A model generated the notes under the pieces. It did not search any database. It was not told the origin of the DNA and saw only the letters and a program-made list of their open reading frames with translations. Shown here one piece after another: positions 28,232 through 37,523 of a stretch of DNA of 64,000 bases. A program made the position numbers and the translations under genes. Location of the stretch: NCBI GenBank assembly GCA_902569115.1, contig CACFTI010000006.1, positions 18,314 through 82,313 of the forward strand. The letters are read 5' to 3'. Positions within the stretch are counted from its first letter, which is position 1. The number at the start of each line of letters is the position of its first letter. Source of the DNA: an uncultured Verrucomicrobiota bacterium. GTDB taxonomy: Bacteria; Verrucomicrobiota; Verrucomicrobiia; Opitutales; Seribacteraceae.

Positions 28232-28917
28232 GAAACAGAAACCTCACATGGACGGGATTGCATAAGTGGTTCAAAAAATGCCTTCAGAACAGGTAAACCG
28301 TCCAAGCAGGGATGGTGGGAGCCTACTGCTCTTTCCGGGTGAGGCATCATTCCGTAAACATTGCCCGTAGAATTACGAATACCGGCAATGTCATTCATAG
28401 ACCCGTTAGGGTTTCCATCATAACGAAATAAAATCTGATCATTTTCTTCCAAAGCAGAAAGAACGGTTTCATCAGCCCGATAATTCCCTTCTCCATGAGC
28501 AATAGGTAAAATAATGGATTCTCCAAAGGTACCCGGATTAAAACGCTCATTGGATTCCTCAATCACAAGTGGCTGATTGAGGCATCGAAAATCCAAACAG
28601 TCATTACGGATTAAAGCCCCTGGAAGTAAACCGGACTCGCATAGAATCTGGAACCCGTTGCAAATGCCAAGGACCTGTCCTCCTTTTGCAGCAAATTCCT
28701 TCAAACCCCTCATAATCGGAGAAAAGCGGGCAATGGCACCACATCTCAGATAATCACCAAATGAAAAGCCTCCGGGTACGATGACTGCCTCAGTCTCAGC
28801 AGGCAATTGATCCTTGTGCCAAACCCTCTGCGCAGGAATGCCCAACACATCCTTAACTGCATGCTCCGAGTCCCAGTCACAATTGGAACCGGGGAACTGT
28901 AAAATGGAAACCCTCAT
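28228..28917 (-). CDS. purQ: Phosphoribosylformylglycinamidine synthase subunit PurQ
   Basis: A 229-residue class I glutamine amidotransferase. The nucleophile is the Cys of [10 protein letters not shown] near residue 90; the His/Glu pair is in [10 protein letters not shown] near residue 200. The N-terminus [18 protein letters not shown] strand is typical of PurQ. It hydrolyses glutamine and channels ammonia to PurL. It overlaps both neighbours by four bases: the stop of the FAH-family gene before it and the start of purL after it. Confidence 0.95.
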   Translation of the reverse strand: MRVSILQFPGSNCDWDSEHAVKDVLGIPAQRVWHKDQLPAETEAVIVPGGFSFGDYLRCGAIARFSPIMRGLKEFAAKGGQVLGICNGFQILCESGLLPGALIRNDCLDFRCLNQPLVIEESNERFNPGTFGESIILPIAHGEGNYRADETVLSALEENDQILFRYDGNPNGSMNDIAGIRNSTGNVYGMMPHPERAVGSHHPCLDGLPVLKAFFEPLMQSRPCEVSVS

Positions 28918-29741
28918 GACTTAGCCTCCTCATCCTCAAAAACTTCTTCCACTACCGGATTCGTGAGGATTCCTAAACCATCAATCTCGACGGTTACTTC
29001 ATCTCCCGGGACTAAATACCTCTTCGGGTTCCTAGCCTCACCAACCCCGGAAGGGGTCCCTGTAAGAATGAGGGCTCCGGGCAGCAAGGTGGTGCTTCCA
29101 CTAAGGAAGGAAATAAGGGTAGGCACATCGAAAATCATATCATCCGTTCCAGATTCCTGCATTTTTTCCTCATTGACGAAGGAACGGATAGTCAATTTGG
29201 AGGGGTCTGGGATTTCATCCGCTGTGGCTAAACATGGGCCCACTGGGCAAAAAGTATCAAAAGTCTTACCTCTACAGAATTGCCCTCCGCCTTTTTCTTT
29301 TTGCCAATCGCGTGCACTTACATCATTGGCACAGACATAGCCCAGAACATAAGATAAGGCTTCCTCTGGCTTAACATTTTTGCAGGGACGGCCGATCACT
29401 ACACCGAGCTCAGCTTCATAATCAACCTTGTCGCTACGTAGATAACGGGGAAGCACAATCGGATCGCCTGGGTTTTGGGCGGCGGTGGGTGCTTTCATGA
29501 AAACCATAGGGTATTTTGGTATTTCCAATCCCGTTTCCTCCGCGTGAGCCCGATAATTCAAACCAATCGCATAAATACAACGAAAATCAATTGGCGTAAG
29601 AAATTGAAAGGGGGTAATCCGTTGGTCCGTTGCTTCAAACTCTCCGTCGCCCTTTTGTAAAATGAGAAAGGTATTACCTTCCTCATCAAAACGGCCGAAC
29701 CCCATCTTGCCGGCTTGGTCAAGATATCGAAAAATCCTCAC
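28914..29741 (-). CDS. Fumarylacetoacetate hydrolase (FAH) family protein
   Basis: A 275-residue FAH-fold enzyme. The metal-binding Glu pair is in DYEAELGVVIG near residue 103, the Asp in CANDVSARDWQ near residue 140, and GKTFDTFCPVGP and TGTPSGVG complete the signature. FAH-family enzymes cleave or decarboxylate acylpyruvates, oxaloacetate or related 2-oxoacids with Mg. The GTG start overlaps the purS stop (GTGA) and its stop overlaps the purQ start, so it is translationally coupled inside the purine operon, although no FAH enzyme is part of purine synthesis. A housekeeping role such as acylpyruvase or oxaloacetate tautomerase/decarboxylase is possible; the substrate is unknown. Confidence 0.85.
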   Translation of the reverse strand: MRIFRYLDQAGKMGFGRFDEEGNTFLILQKGDGEFEATDQRITPFQFLTPIDFRCIYAIGLNYRAHAEETGLEIPKYPMVFMKAPTAAQNPGDPIVLPRYLRSDKVDYEAELGVVIGRPCKNVKPEEALSYVLGYVCANDVSARDWQKEKGGGQFCRGKTFDTFCPVGPCLATADEIPDPSKLTIRSFVNEEKMQESGTDDMIFDVPTLISFLSGSTTLLPGALILTGTPSGVGEARNPKRYLVPGDEVTVEIDGLGILTNPVVEEVFEDEEAKS

Positions 29742-29983
29742 CCTTCTTCTATCTCGTAACGATAGTCCTCAATGACCGGATTACTCAGCAACCCGTCGCA
29801 TAGCTTGTCCAGTTTCTCCCTTGATTCAGGACTGTCTGAACCGCCCATCTTGAAGGTGATAGTTTTGCCCACGCGCACACCCTCCACCGATTCGTGGCCG
29901 AGACTTTTCATCGCATGCTCGACCGCCGCTCCTTGTGGATCCAAGACCGTATTCTTGGGTGATACAAAAACAGTTACCTTCAC
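29738..29983 (-). CDS. purS: Phosphoribosylformylglycinamidine synthase subunit PurS
   Basis: An 81-residue PurS, the usual length. It begins KVTVFVSPKNTVLDPQG, followed by AVEHAMKSLG and VRVGKTITF, the canonical PurS pattern, and ends CDGLLSNPVIEDYRYE. PurS dimers hold PurL and PurQ together. The start is GTG at 29983; no ATG precedes it in frame within the gap. It is the first gene of the purine operon. The next gene is the FAH-family protein rather than purQ, which is the odd feature. Confidence 0.9.
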   Translation of the reverse strand: MKVTVFVSPKNTVLDPQGAAVEHAMKSLGHESVEGVRVGKTITFKMGGSDSPESREKLDKLCDGLLSNPVIEDYRYEIEEG

Positions 29984-30061
29984 TGCTAACCTTGAAACGA
30001 TTCATCCGCCTTTCTTTCAACCTTATTTTGCGCACGTTGGAAAAAACTTTGCGAATTACCT

Positions 30062-31012
30062 TCAATCCTGTGCCAAAGGATGAAAATTTGCATGTTCGTC
30101 GAGTAATCTTTCCGAACCAACATGTGTATAAATTTGAGTCGTCCCTATATCCGCATGACCAAGCATTTCCTGTACTGAACGAACATCTGCACCTCCCATG
30201 AGCAAATGAGTTGCAAAAGAATGCCTTAACCCATGTGGACTGACTTTTTTTTCAATCCCTGCCTTTTTTGCATACCTTTTGACAAGAACCCAAACCATTT
30301 TTCTGGAAATGGCTTTTCCCCGCATACTCAGAAAAAGTTCTCCCCCTGTTCCTTCCTTAGTCAAAAAGGGTCGTCCGCCATGCAAATAATTTCTAACCGC
30401 TTCGGTTGCATAGCGTCCCACCGGTACAACTCTTTCCTTGGCACCCTTTCCAAATACACGTGCAAACCCTTCATCCGGATCAAACGCATTTACGGGAATC
30501 ATACAAATTTCGGAAACCCGCAAACCGCTTCCATACATCAATTCCAGCAAAGCCCTGTCCCTTTTACCCAGAGGGGTGCTTAGATTCGGAGCATCTAGTA
30601 TTTTCTCGATCTCAGGAATGGTCAGACAATGAGGCAATGTTCGTCTTTTTTTGGGATTCCCCAAAAGCTCCGTATGGTTCTCTCCCAACTCACCCTCTGC
30701 CACAAAATAACGGATCATCATGCGAAGAGCAGAGAGTTTTCTTGCCAAGCTTGCCACCGCATATTGACAATCAGTCAGGGAAGAGATCCAGGCAGAATAA
30801 TCATCAAGTTTGGCCTCCTTCCAATGAGAAACCTCTCGGTCGTGTAAAAAAAGGGCACACTGAGTCAAATCAGTCTCATAGGAAGTAATTGTATTAGCGG
30901 AAAGCCCTTTCTCTAATTGCACCCAGGCAAGAAAACCATTGATCCATGCCTCAAAGGCTGGAGGTGCCACCAGGCTTACAGATTCATGAACCTCTTGCTC
31001 TATTTTGCCCAT
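30062..31012 (-). CDS. xerD: XerD-like tyrosine recombinase
   Basis: A 316-residue site-specific recombinase. An N-terminal SAM-like domain covers residues 18-115 (LSANTITSYETDL). The catalytic domain shows GSGLRVSEI (first Arg), GKGAKERVVPV (Lys in the beta hairpin), HGLRHSFATHLL (His-x2-Arg) and LGHADIGTTQIYTHV (His and the Tyr nucleophile). Length and architecture match XerC/XerD, which resolve chromosome dimers at dif. It is not next to any attachment site or integrated element, so the housekeeping role is preferred; XerC and XerD cannot be told apart by eye. Confidence 0.88.
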   Translation of the reverse strand: MGKIEQEVHESVSLVAPPAFEAWINGFLAWVQLEKGLSANTITSYETDLTQCALFLHDREVSHWKEAKLDDYSAWISSLTDCQYAVASLARKLSALRMMIRYFVAEGELGENHTELLGNPKKRRTLPHCLTIPEIEKILDAPNLSTPLGKRDRALLELMYGSGLRVSEICMIPVNAFDPDEGFARVFGKGAKERVVPVGRYATEAVRNYLHGGRPFLTKEGTGGELFLSMRGKAISRKMVWVLVKRYAKKAGIEKKVSPHGLRHSFATHLLMGGADVRSVQEMLGHADIGTTQIYTHVGSERLLDEHANFHPLAQD

Positions 31013-31021
31013 TCGACTGGC

Positions 31022-31555
31022 TTACAATTGGGGAGGTTCCACTGGTTTTATGTTTCCGGCAAAAAGTTTCCTGTAAATTCGATTGATTGGCGTTTTTAGA
31101 CGGCTCACCATAAACTTTTCCTTACGCAAAGCTCCATACCCATAACGATAACTTGCAGCCAACCGAGGGTATGAAAACAAAGCCTGACTTTCCAGCATCT
31201 GCTTAAGCCTTTGCAAATAAAGCATACCAACCTCCACATTGGTTTCCCATTCGAATGCCTGACGATAATGAAGTTTGGTTACATCGCTCCAGGCCGCCTC
31301 AGTTAGTTGCATCATTCCTTTTGCAACAGAGGACTCAGCATTTGCATCCAAACTGCTCTCCGCATGACAAATTGCATACACAAAAGTTGGCTCCAATTGA
31401 TGGTTAGGTGCTTCAGTTCTGATCTTTTTCCATACCAGCTCTTTGGAAATATAGTTCGCGTCCTGATCAAAAAATCTACAACCACCCATCGATACACAAA
31501 GCCCAAAGAGTAGGCATTGAAAAGTTATTTTAGCAAATATCTTACATCCAACCAT
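31022..31555 (-). CDS. Lytic transglycosylase-like lipoprotein
   Basis: A 177-residue protein from the ATG at 31555 (a GTG one codon earlier is possible). The signal peptide ends at a lipobox-like SMGGC near residue 27, so it is probably an outer-membrane lipoprotein. The SLT domain shows the catalytic Glu in AICHAESSLDANAESS and the following GMMQLTEAAW, and the later ASYRYGYGAL fits the end of the fold. It would cleave peptidoglycan glycan strands to 1,6-anhydro products. The domain is compact compared with most MltC/Slt enzymes. It is ten bases upstream of xerD in the same direction. Confidence 0.8.
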   Translation of the reverse strand: MVGCKIFAKITFQCLLFGLCVSMGGCRFFDQDANYISKELVWKKIRTEAPNHQLEPTFVYAICHAESSLDANAESSVAKGMMQLTEAAWSDVTKLHYRQAFEWETNVEVGMLYLQRLKQMLESQALFSYPRLAASYRYGYGALRKEKFMVSRLKTPINRIYRKLFAGNIKPVEPPQL

Positions 31556-31611
31556 CACCAGTAAAAACTAATTGATAATTCTCACCTGAGGCAAGAGTCA
31601 TTGCATACAAG

Positions 31612-33432
31612 CTAAGTCGAAGACGATGAGAAAAGAAAAGCTAAGATCAGGAAAAGTACAAATAGAACAGTCAAGCCCACCGGATAAATACCCAATCTCA
31701 CCCTCCTTTTCATAATTTGATCATTTTTGGAACCCAGAGACCCGGAATAACCAAAGCCTCGAAGTGCGAAGGCTAGAGCGACCGCACAATTAATTTGTGC
31801 TCCCTTGGCAAATACACAGACCTTTTCAGTTAAACCAGCAACCAAAAGAGCATGAGCCTGAGTGTTTAATCCATTCCAAAAAAACGACCCAAAATTTATA
31901 AAAATTCGACCTACTTTTCTATAGAGCCAATCGATATCAAGATTAACCGATGGCGTATCTTTGGGATATTTATCCCAAAGGTTCAGGAGGGTAAAAGTGA
32001 GAGCCGAAAAAAGCAGGATTTCCAACTGGGTAATCACATGAGTTCCATCATAAGGGTGATAGCCCATAGCGCCGTTAGGAAGAAGGCTGTATAGCCATTG
32101 GGGGTTGCAACCGAGGAATACACAAAGGACGGCAGAAACTGCCATGGCTATCAACATATGAGGAGGAGCTTCTTTGGGTCGTAATCCCGAGTCTTTCGCA
32201 AAAAAAGCAAAGAAGGGAACTTTAATGCCAGCCTTATGAAAAACTCCAGCAGATGCAAAAAGTAGGCATATCCAGACTAAGGTATGACCATGCCGAGCTG
32301 CTTCCGTTATGATAATCGACTTGCTGATAAAACCACTGAACAAAGGAAAGGCTGATATGGAGGCAGCTCCAATAATGCAAAACCCGGTTGTGAATGGCAT
32401 CGACTTATAAAGCCCCCCCAAATGCGAAGCACGGACCTCTCCGGTTCTAAACATCACAGCCCCCATACTCATAAACAGAAGACCCTTATAGATCACATGA
32501 GTGAAGGCATGAGCAATGGCTCCATCAATTGCAAGTTTGCTGCCTATTCCAATAGCGACCACCATAAAACCAATTTGATTGATTTTGCTGTAGCAAAGCA
32601 CACGCCTAAGGTCATTTTCGATTACCGCATAGAAAATCGGAAAGACAGCCATAACTGCTCCCACTGGAATCAGGATCTCAGCTCCAGGAAATAGCCTGAC
32701 CAGCATACAAACCGCACATTTTGTGGTAAAAGCACAAAGCCAAACCGGACCGGTATGAGTCGCTTCGGCATAACCGTCTTTCAGCCAAACATGTAAACCG
32801 GGAAACGCCGCCTTGATCCCAATGGCCAACAAGATGAATTGAGCACCTAGATCACCACTTTCCAAGGCATCCGTCAAAGAATTCAAAGCCAAGGCACTTG
32901 ACCCCTCTCCGTGGTATCGAAGAAGAATGCCAAATAACAAAAGCAATCCCGAAGAGATATGAAAAAACAGATAGCGGAAACCGGAATCCTCAGCAGTTTT
33001 CGTCTTTCTCCCCCAAATCTGAAAAACGGATGTAATCGCCAATCCTTCCCACCATAAAAAAAGGGATAACATATCACCTGCAAAGGCAACACCCACTGCG
33101 GAAGCAGCATAGAATAAGGCCATAGAGACCTGCCATGGATCCCTGACATGAAAAGAATAAATTCCGGCCACCAAAGCGGCGATATGGAAAAGGTACCCAA
33201 AAACCTTGGCTTGCTGGTCGACAGATGCGGCCACCATTTCATACCCCAAAAGGTTGTAGGAAGATACACCCCCCAATTCCATTCCATAAAGATGAAACAA
33301 ACCAAAAAGAGGAGCCATTACTAGGACAACCGAAGCAAATCTTCCTCGCAAAAAGATAGTTGCCAATCCTCCAAGAAGCAAAGCAGTGGCTGGGTGGGTT
33401 CCAAGTTCGTAGGTTGCTGCGAGGGTGCTCAT
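31612..33432 (-). CDS. NuoL/MrpA-like proton-translocating antiporter subunit
   Basis: A 606-residue polytopic membrane protein of the proton-conducting NuoL/M/N family. The ATG at 33432 is preferred over the TTG at 33450 because a GGGAG ribosome site precedes it and the upstream gene ends two bases before. WWEGLAITSVF near residue 120, the Lys-containing GIKAAFPGLHVWLKDGYAEATHTG near residue 215 and HAFTHVIYKGLLFMS near residue 305 are family features; the last holds the conserved membrane His and Lys. It is the last gene of the Mrp operon. It lacks the C-terminal MrpA extension, which is found as separate genes upstream. It is one of three such subunits in the operon. Confidence 0.82.
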   Translation of the reverse strand: MSTLAATYELGTHPATALLLGGLATIFLRGRFASVVLVMAPLFGLFHLYGMELGGVSSYNLLGYEMVAASVDQQAKVFGYLFHIAALVAGIYSFHVRDPWQVSMALFYAASAVGVAFAGDMLSLFLWWEGLAITSVFQIWGRKTKTAEDSGFRYLFFHISSGLLLLFGILLRYHGEGSSALALNSLTDALESGDLGAQFILLAIGIKAAFPGLHVWLKDGYAEATHTGPVWLCAFTTKCAVCMLVRLFPGAEILIPVGAVMAVFPIFYAVIENDLRRVLCYSKINQIGFMVVAIGIGSKLAIDGAIAHAFTHVIYKGLLFMSMGAVMFRTGEVRASHLGGLYKSMPFTTGFCIIGAASISAFPLFSGFISKSIIITEAARHGHTLVWICLLFASAGVFHKAGIKVPFFAFFAKDSGLRPKEAPPHMLIAMAVSAVLCVFLGCNPQWLYSLLPNGAMGYHPYDGTHVITQLEILLFSALTFTLLNLWDKYPKDTPSVNLDIDWLYRKVGRIFINFGSFFWNGLNTQAHALLVAGLTEKVCVFAKGAQINCAVALAFALRGFGYSGSLGSKNDQIMKRRVRLGIYPVGLTVLFVLFLILAFLFSSSST

Positions 33433-33434
33433 AC

Positions 33435-33758
33435 TTATTTTCGCTCCCAATAATCCTCTTCACGCATGAGGACTTTATTTCCATTCAATGAACGGATCAT
33501 TTTAGATAAATAAACTACGGACATACCTACAATAAAACCAAAAACTCCATAAAATGCAGGTAGAGTCTCAAACGAATGCAATGGTTGCTCTTCATCAAAG
33601 GCGGCGTGTTTGTGCCAACCAAAACTGAAAATAAAATCGGCCAAAATTATCAATCCGCATAAGTAATAAAACCAGCGAATCAGTCTTTTCTTGTTGGCAG
33701 GGTTATCCAGCCAACCCTGATTTTCAAGTTCCTTTTTGGAATTAGAATCTTTGCTCAT
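33435..33758 (-). CDS. Small two-helix membrane protein of the Mrp operon
   Basis: A 107-residue protein with two hydrophobic segments at about residues 28-47 and 68-87 and charged ends (KKELENQGW, REEDYWERK). It lies between two antiporter-like subunits with gaps of ten and two bases. Small unnamed membrane proteins occur in this place in some Mrp clusters. No catalytic motif is visible. It may be an accessory or assembly subunit. Confidence 0.7.
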   Translation of the reverse strand: MSKDSNSKKELENQGWLDNPANKKRLIRWFYYLCGLIILADFIFSFGWHKHAAFDEEQPLHSFETLPAFYGVFGFIVGMSVVYLSKMIRSLNGNKVLMREEDYWERK

Positions 33759-33768
33759 GATTAATAAA

Positions 33769-35256
33769 TTAAGGCGTTACCCCTGCAAGTTTAAGTAAAG
33801 CATCTGACCAAAAGAAAAGAGCAAAACATCCCAGTGCAGTGAAAGCCAAAGGCACGACACAAGGCCAGGGTGCTTCCTTGATTGACTGCTCTTCTTCCTC
33901 GGTATCCCCGGACCGGAAAAACGCCGTAACCGCGACAGGTAATAAATAAAAAACATTCAGCAAAGAACTGATCAGTAAAACAGCCACGACCCACATGACA
34001 TCCCGATCCAAGGCACCCAATGCTAAGTACCATTTACTGACGAACCCACCCAAGGGGGGTAAGCCAATCACACTCAGTGAACCGATCATAAAAGCACCCA
34101 TCGTGATCGGCATCCGACGACCGAGGCCCCGCAACTGACTAACATATTTCTTGCCAGTCGCCACAAAGATAGCACCGGCACAAAAAAACAATGTTATTTT
34201 CCCACATGCATGCATCGCAATATGCAGGACCGCCCCACCCTGCCCTCGATCCGTGGCAATTGCCGCACCTAGAATAATATATCCGAGCTGACCAATGGTG
34301 GAAAACGCCAGTCTTCGTTTAAGGTTATCCTGAGAAAGAGCTATTAACGAAGAGATAAGAATGGTTGCGGATGCCAGAATCATGGTCCAGTCCTGTCCAT
34401 TCATCTTGGTAAGCACATCAACCCCAAAGATATCCGCGTACACTCGGTACACACAAAATACCCCGACCTTCACCACCGCTACGGCATGAAGCAAGGCAGA
34501 AACGGGAGTGGGGGCAACCATCGCTCCGGGCAGCCATGAGTGAAATGGCATCAGACCCGCCTTGGCAAAACCGAAGGTAAAAAGAAGAAGAAGAGCAAAT
34601 TGAGTCGTCTCGCTAAAATAGCCAATCTTTCCGGTATCAGAAAGAAAATCCATGGTCATCTGTCCGCCATCCAGCCAAATGTAACACCAACTCAGTGCAG
34701 GTAGAAGTAAGCAAAGAGATGTAAACAAAAGGTATCCAAGATAGGTACGTCCACCAGTTCTCGCCTCCTTATCCTGCATATGAGTAACCAAAGGAAAAGT
34801 GGAGACGGAAAGCATCTCATAGAAAAAATAAATGGTCAGCAGATTCGCGGAAAAAGCTACGCCCATGGTCGCCGAAAGCGAAAGAGCGAAGAAAGAGTAG
34901 AACCGAGTCTGGGCATGCTCATGTAGACCGCGCATGTATCCAATGGAATAAAGGGTTGTGGCGATCCAGAGGATAGAAGCGACTAGGGCAAATAAAAGCC
35001 CGGGCCCATCCACCCGCAAAAGCATCGGAACATTGGAAAAAATCTGCCAAATATGAAATTCAATTATGCTTCCACCCAAAATGATAGGTAGCATCGAAAG
35101 AACAACTGCTGCCTGCACGGAAGCTGCCCCAAAGGTGATGAGTTCGCGAAGATTCGCTCGCTTCTCTCCTGCCAGCATGATGCCCAAAAGGCCAAACCAA
35201 GGGGCAATTAGGGCGATTAAGGGCCGAACATCTTCAACTATGATTGGCAGGCTCAT
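33769..35256 (-). CDS. mrpD: MrpD-like antiporter subunit (second copy)
   Basis: A 495-residue NuoM/N-type membrane subunit with about 14 helices. FFYEMLSVSTFPLVTH near residue 145 has the conserved membrane Glu, FGFAKAGLMPFHSWLPGAMVAPTPVSALLHA near residue 220-250 has the conserved Lys and the PTPVSA loop, and HIAMHACGKITLFF near residue 340 follows. It forms one proton channel of the Mrp complex. Its ATG overlaps the stop of the previous subunit by four bases. Two MrpD-like genes in tandem plus the NuoL-like one give three antiporter-type subunits, against two (MrpA, MrpD) in Bacillus. Confidence 0.88.
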   Translation of the reverse strand: MSLPIIVEDVRPLIALIAPWFGLLGIMLAGEKRANLRELITFGAASVQAAVVLSMLPIILGGSIIEFHIWQIFSNVPMLLRVDGPGLLFALVASILWIATTLYSIGYMRGLHEHAQTRFYSFFALSLSATMGVAFSANLLTIYFFYEMLSVSTFPLVTHMQDKEARTGGRTYLGYLLFTSLCLLLPALSWCYIWLDGGQMTMDFLSDTGKIGYFSETTQFALLLLFTFGFAKAGLMPFHSWLPGAMVAPTPVSALLHAVAVVKVGVFCVYRVYADIFGVDVLTKMNGQDWTMILASATILISSLIALSQDNLKRRLAFSTIGQLGYIILGAAIATDRGQGGAVLHIAMHACGKITLFFCAGAIFVATGKKYVSQLRGLGRRMPITMGAFMIGSLSVIGLPPLGGFVSKWYLALGALDRDVMWVVAVLLISSLLNVFYLLPVAVTAFFRSGDTEEEEQSIKEAPWPCVVPLAFTALGCFALFFWSDALLKLAGVTP

Positions 35257-36812
35257 TCGTATTCAACCCCCGTTGGTAAGTCGTAAGCCTGTAAGAAAGT
35301 CTCAATTTGATTCACCACTTCCTGGTTATAAATACCGATTACTATAACTGTAGCTGCAGCAACCAGTAAGGGGATTAACATAATCAAGGGTGCCTCATCA
35401 AAGCGGGTTTGCTCTCGACTTAGTCCTAAGTCTCCGTGCCCCTTCCCAAGGTTTTTACCGCTTTCATCGACGGCTAAATGGATTCTTTCTATCAAACGGA
35501 AAAATAAAATCACCATAACCATGGTCGAAAACATTAGAACCACGAGGTATTCCCAATGACCTGAGACCATACCTCCAGTGATCAAATACCATTTACTGAA
35601 AAAACCACAAGTAGGGGGAAGCCCGATGATAGAAAAACCTCCCACGAAAAAACCAATCATGGTAAATGGCATTTTGGAAAATAATCCTCGAATCCCATCG
35701 AAATGGGTAGTCTTACATTTATGTAAAATAATACCCGTACCCAAAAATAAACACAAGGTCATGCAGGCATCACTGATAATGTGGAAGATCGAACCGATCA
35801 GCCCGTAGTAGTTGTAGATCCAGACCCCACCGACCATATATCCCACTTCTGCTACTATCAGATAAGCAAGCATCCGTTTAATCTCTCTTTGCGAAAGGGC
35901 GAGAAATGCTGCACAAATAATTGCGATCACCACCAGCCACGGCATCCAACTTACCCAAATGGTCGATTCGAACGAAAATTCCACCCCAAATACCGTGAGA
36001 ACCATCCGTATCATCACATAAATCATCACTTTAGTAACCAGGGGAGCAAGTAAACAGGAGGTTGTGGTTGGCGCATTGCAATACGCATTGGGAAGCCATG
36101 CATGAAAAGGAAAGAAGGCCATCTTAATCAGAATGCCCACTCCGATGAGCACAAAGGCGACCTGCATGGTGGCGGAATCGGTTAACCCGTTGGCCTCTAT
36201 TACTTCTTGAATACCCACCATATTGAGGGTACCTGTCTTGATGTAGAGATAGCCCACTCCTAACAGATAGAGCGACGCACCGATGGTTCCCAAAATCAAA
36301 TAATTAAATGTCGCCGCAGCTGCCCGGTTCGATCCAATAGCAATTAATCCATATCCGGTAAGAGCTGCCACTTCGATCAATACATACAAATTGAAGGCAT
36401 CCCCAGTCAGGCAGATTCCGGCAAGACCGGTTATTTGCAGAAGCATTAGCGAATAGTAAATCGCCTCCTTATTGGGCGTTTCCTTCTCAACATGAATCTT
36501 GGAATAAACGGTTACAATCAAACCTACCCCCAATACGATCAGCACAATCAGTGAAGCCAAAAGATCTGCCCGAAATTCAATCCCCACTCCACGCGGAAAC
36601 AAATCAAGAGTCCATCCACCAAGCAGATATGAAATTTCATGATTGGGGGATGCCATTGCCTGGCGCAAAGTTTCCACACCGGCCCAAAAAGCTCCAGCCA
36701 TGGACAGCACGGATATGGGGTAAGCAAGCTTTATGTTAACATAACGAGACAACGCTACGAATACCGACCCAAAGAGCGGAAAGATAAAAATCCATGCGAT
36801 AGCGTTTTCCAT
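35253..36812 (-). CDS. mrpD: MrpD-like antiporter subunit (first copy)
   Basis: A 519-residue NuoM/N-type subunit from the ATG at 36812 (a TTG one codon before is possible). YVLIEVAALTGYGLIA near residue 125-140, the Lys in GVGILIKMAFFPFHAWLPNAYCNAPTTTSCLLAPLVTK near residue 220-255, and HIISDACMTLCLFLGTGI near residue 320 are the expected segments. It catalyses proton movement coupled to Na or K exchange within the Mrp complex. The start overlaps the mrpC stop by one base (TGATG). A polar loop near residues 450-470 joins the last helices. Confidence 0.88.
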   Translation of the reverse strand: MENAIAWIFIFPLFGSVFVALSRYVNIKLAYPISVLSMAGAFWAGVETLRQAMASPNHEISYLLGGWTLDLFPRGVGIEFRADLLASLIVLIVLGVGLIVTVYSKIHVEKETPNKEAIYYSLMLLQITGLAGICLTGDAFNLYVLIEVAALTGYGLIAIGSNRAAAATFNYLILGTIGASLYLLGVGYLYIKTGTLNMVGIQEVIEANGLTDSATMQVAFVLIGVGILIKMAFFPFHAWLPNAYCNAPTTTSCLLAPLVTKVMIYVMIRMVLTVFGVEFSFESTIWVSWMPWLVVIAIICAAFLALSQREIKRMLAYLIVAEVGYMVGGVWIYNYYGLIGSIFHIISDACMTLCLFLGTGIILHKCKTTHFDGIRGLFSKMPFTMIGFFVGGFSIIGLPPTCGFFSKWYLITGGMVSGHWEYLVVLMFSTMVMVILFFRLIERIHLAVDESGKNLGKGHGDLGLSREQTRFDEAPLIMLIPLLVAAATVIVIGIYNQEVVNQIETFLQAYDLPTGVEYE

Positions 36813-37504
36813 CAACTCTTGGGTTTTGGTTTCCCCTTGCCTGAGGTTTTCCTCGGGGAAGAACTTTGGGATTGAATCTTTTTCTTGGTTTTCGAGACGG
36901 AAGAATTCTTGGCTGTGGATTTATTTTTAGAAATCGAACTGGCAACGGCTTTAGCTTTCGAGCCCTGAGTTGAACTTCTTGCCCGACCCTTTGGTTTAGC
37001 TCCTGTCACAGGCGAAACACTTGTCCGCTCATCTGCACGTTCTAATTTTACAAGTAATTCGTCCTCCTCAACCGTTCCATATCCCTGATAAATTCGCTGC
37101 GTCAATGCCAGGGCAAGTCCCAGTGTCGCTACCCCCACGACAATGGCCGTAAGCATAAGCACATGAGGCAAGGGATTTGCATATCCCTTCACGGTTTCCG
37201 GCTTTAATTCAACGGGATGATAAGCATCCTGATTTCCTGTTGCATTTTTCTCTGTAGCTACCTTCGCATGACTGCCATGAGGATCATGTTCAGCCAAATA
37301 AATGGGAATCGTCGCATCTTTCTTCACCGCAATCGAAACATAAAACAAAATGATCGCAGTCTGGAAAATAGACATTCCAATTAGTTTTTTAACGAGGTTT
37401 CTCTTGGCGAGCATGGCCCAGAGCCCAATCAAAAGCAAAACAACATAGATGCAGTAGTTTAACCGCTCTATGAATAACTCACTGACCAGACTTCCTCCTT
37501 CCAT
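36812..37504 (-). CDS. mrpC: MrpC with lysine/serine-rich C-terminal tail
   Basis: A 230-residue protein. The first 140 residues are MrpC/NuoK-like: three helices with KRNLVKKLIGMSIFQTAIILFYVS and PLPHVLMLTAIVVGVATLGLALAL, the latter being the NuoK-type LTAIVVG signature. An insert of about 40 residues between helices 2 and 3 is usual for MrpC. From about residue 165 the protein continues as a low-complexity tail made almost only of Lys, Ser, Thr, Ala, Arg and Pro (for example SKAKAVASSISKNKSTAK), like histone H1 tails. MrpC alone is about 110-130 residues, so the tail is unusual. It should be cytoplasmic. ATG at 37504 is preferred over GTG at 37507. Confidence 0.85.
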   Translation of the reverse strand: MEGGSLVSELFIERLNYCIYVVLLLIGLWAMLAKRNLVKKLIGMSIFQTAIILFYVSIAVKKDATIPIYLAEHDPHGSHAKVATEKNATGNQDAYHPVELKPETVKGYANPLPHVLMLTAIVVGVATLGLALALTQRIYQGYGTVEEDELLVKLERADERTSVSPVTGAKPKGRARSSTQGSKAKAVASSISKNKSTAKNSSVSKTKKKIQSQSSSPRKTSGKGKPKPKS

Positions 37505-37523
37505 CACTTAAAAAACAAAAGCA

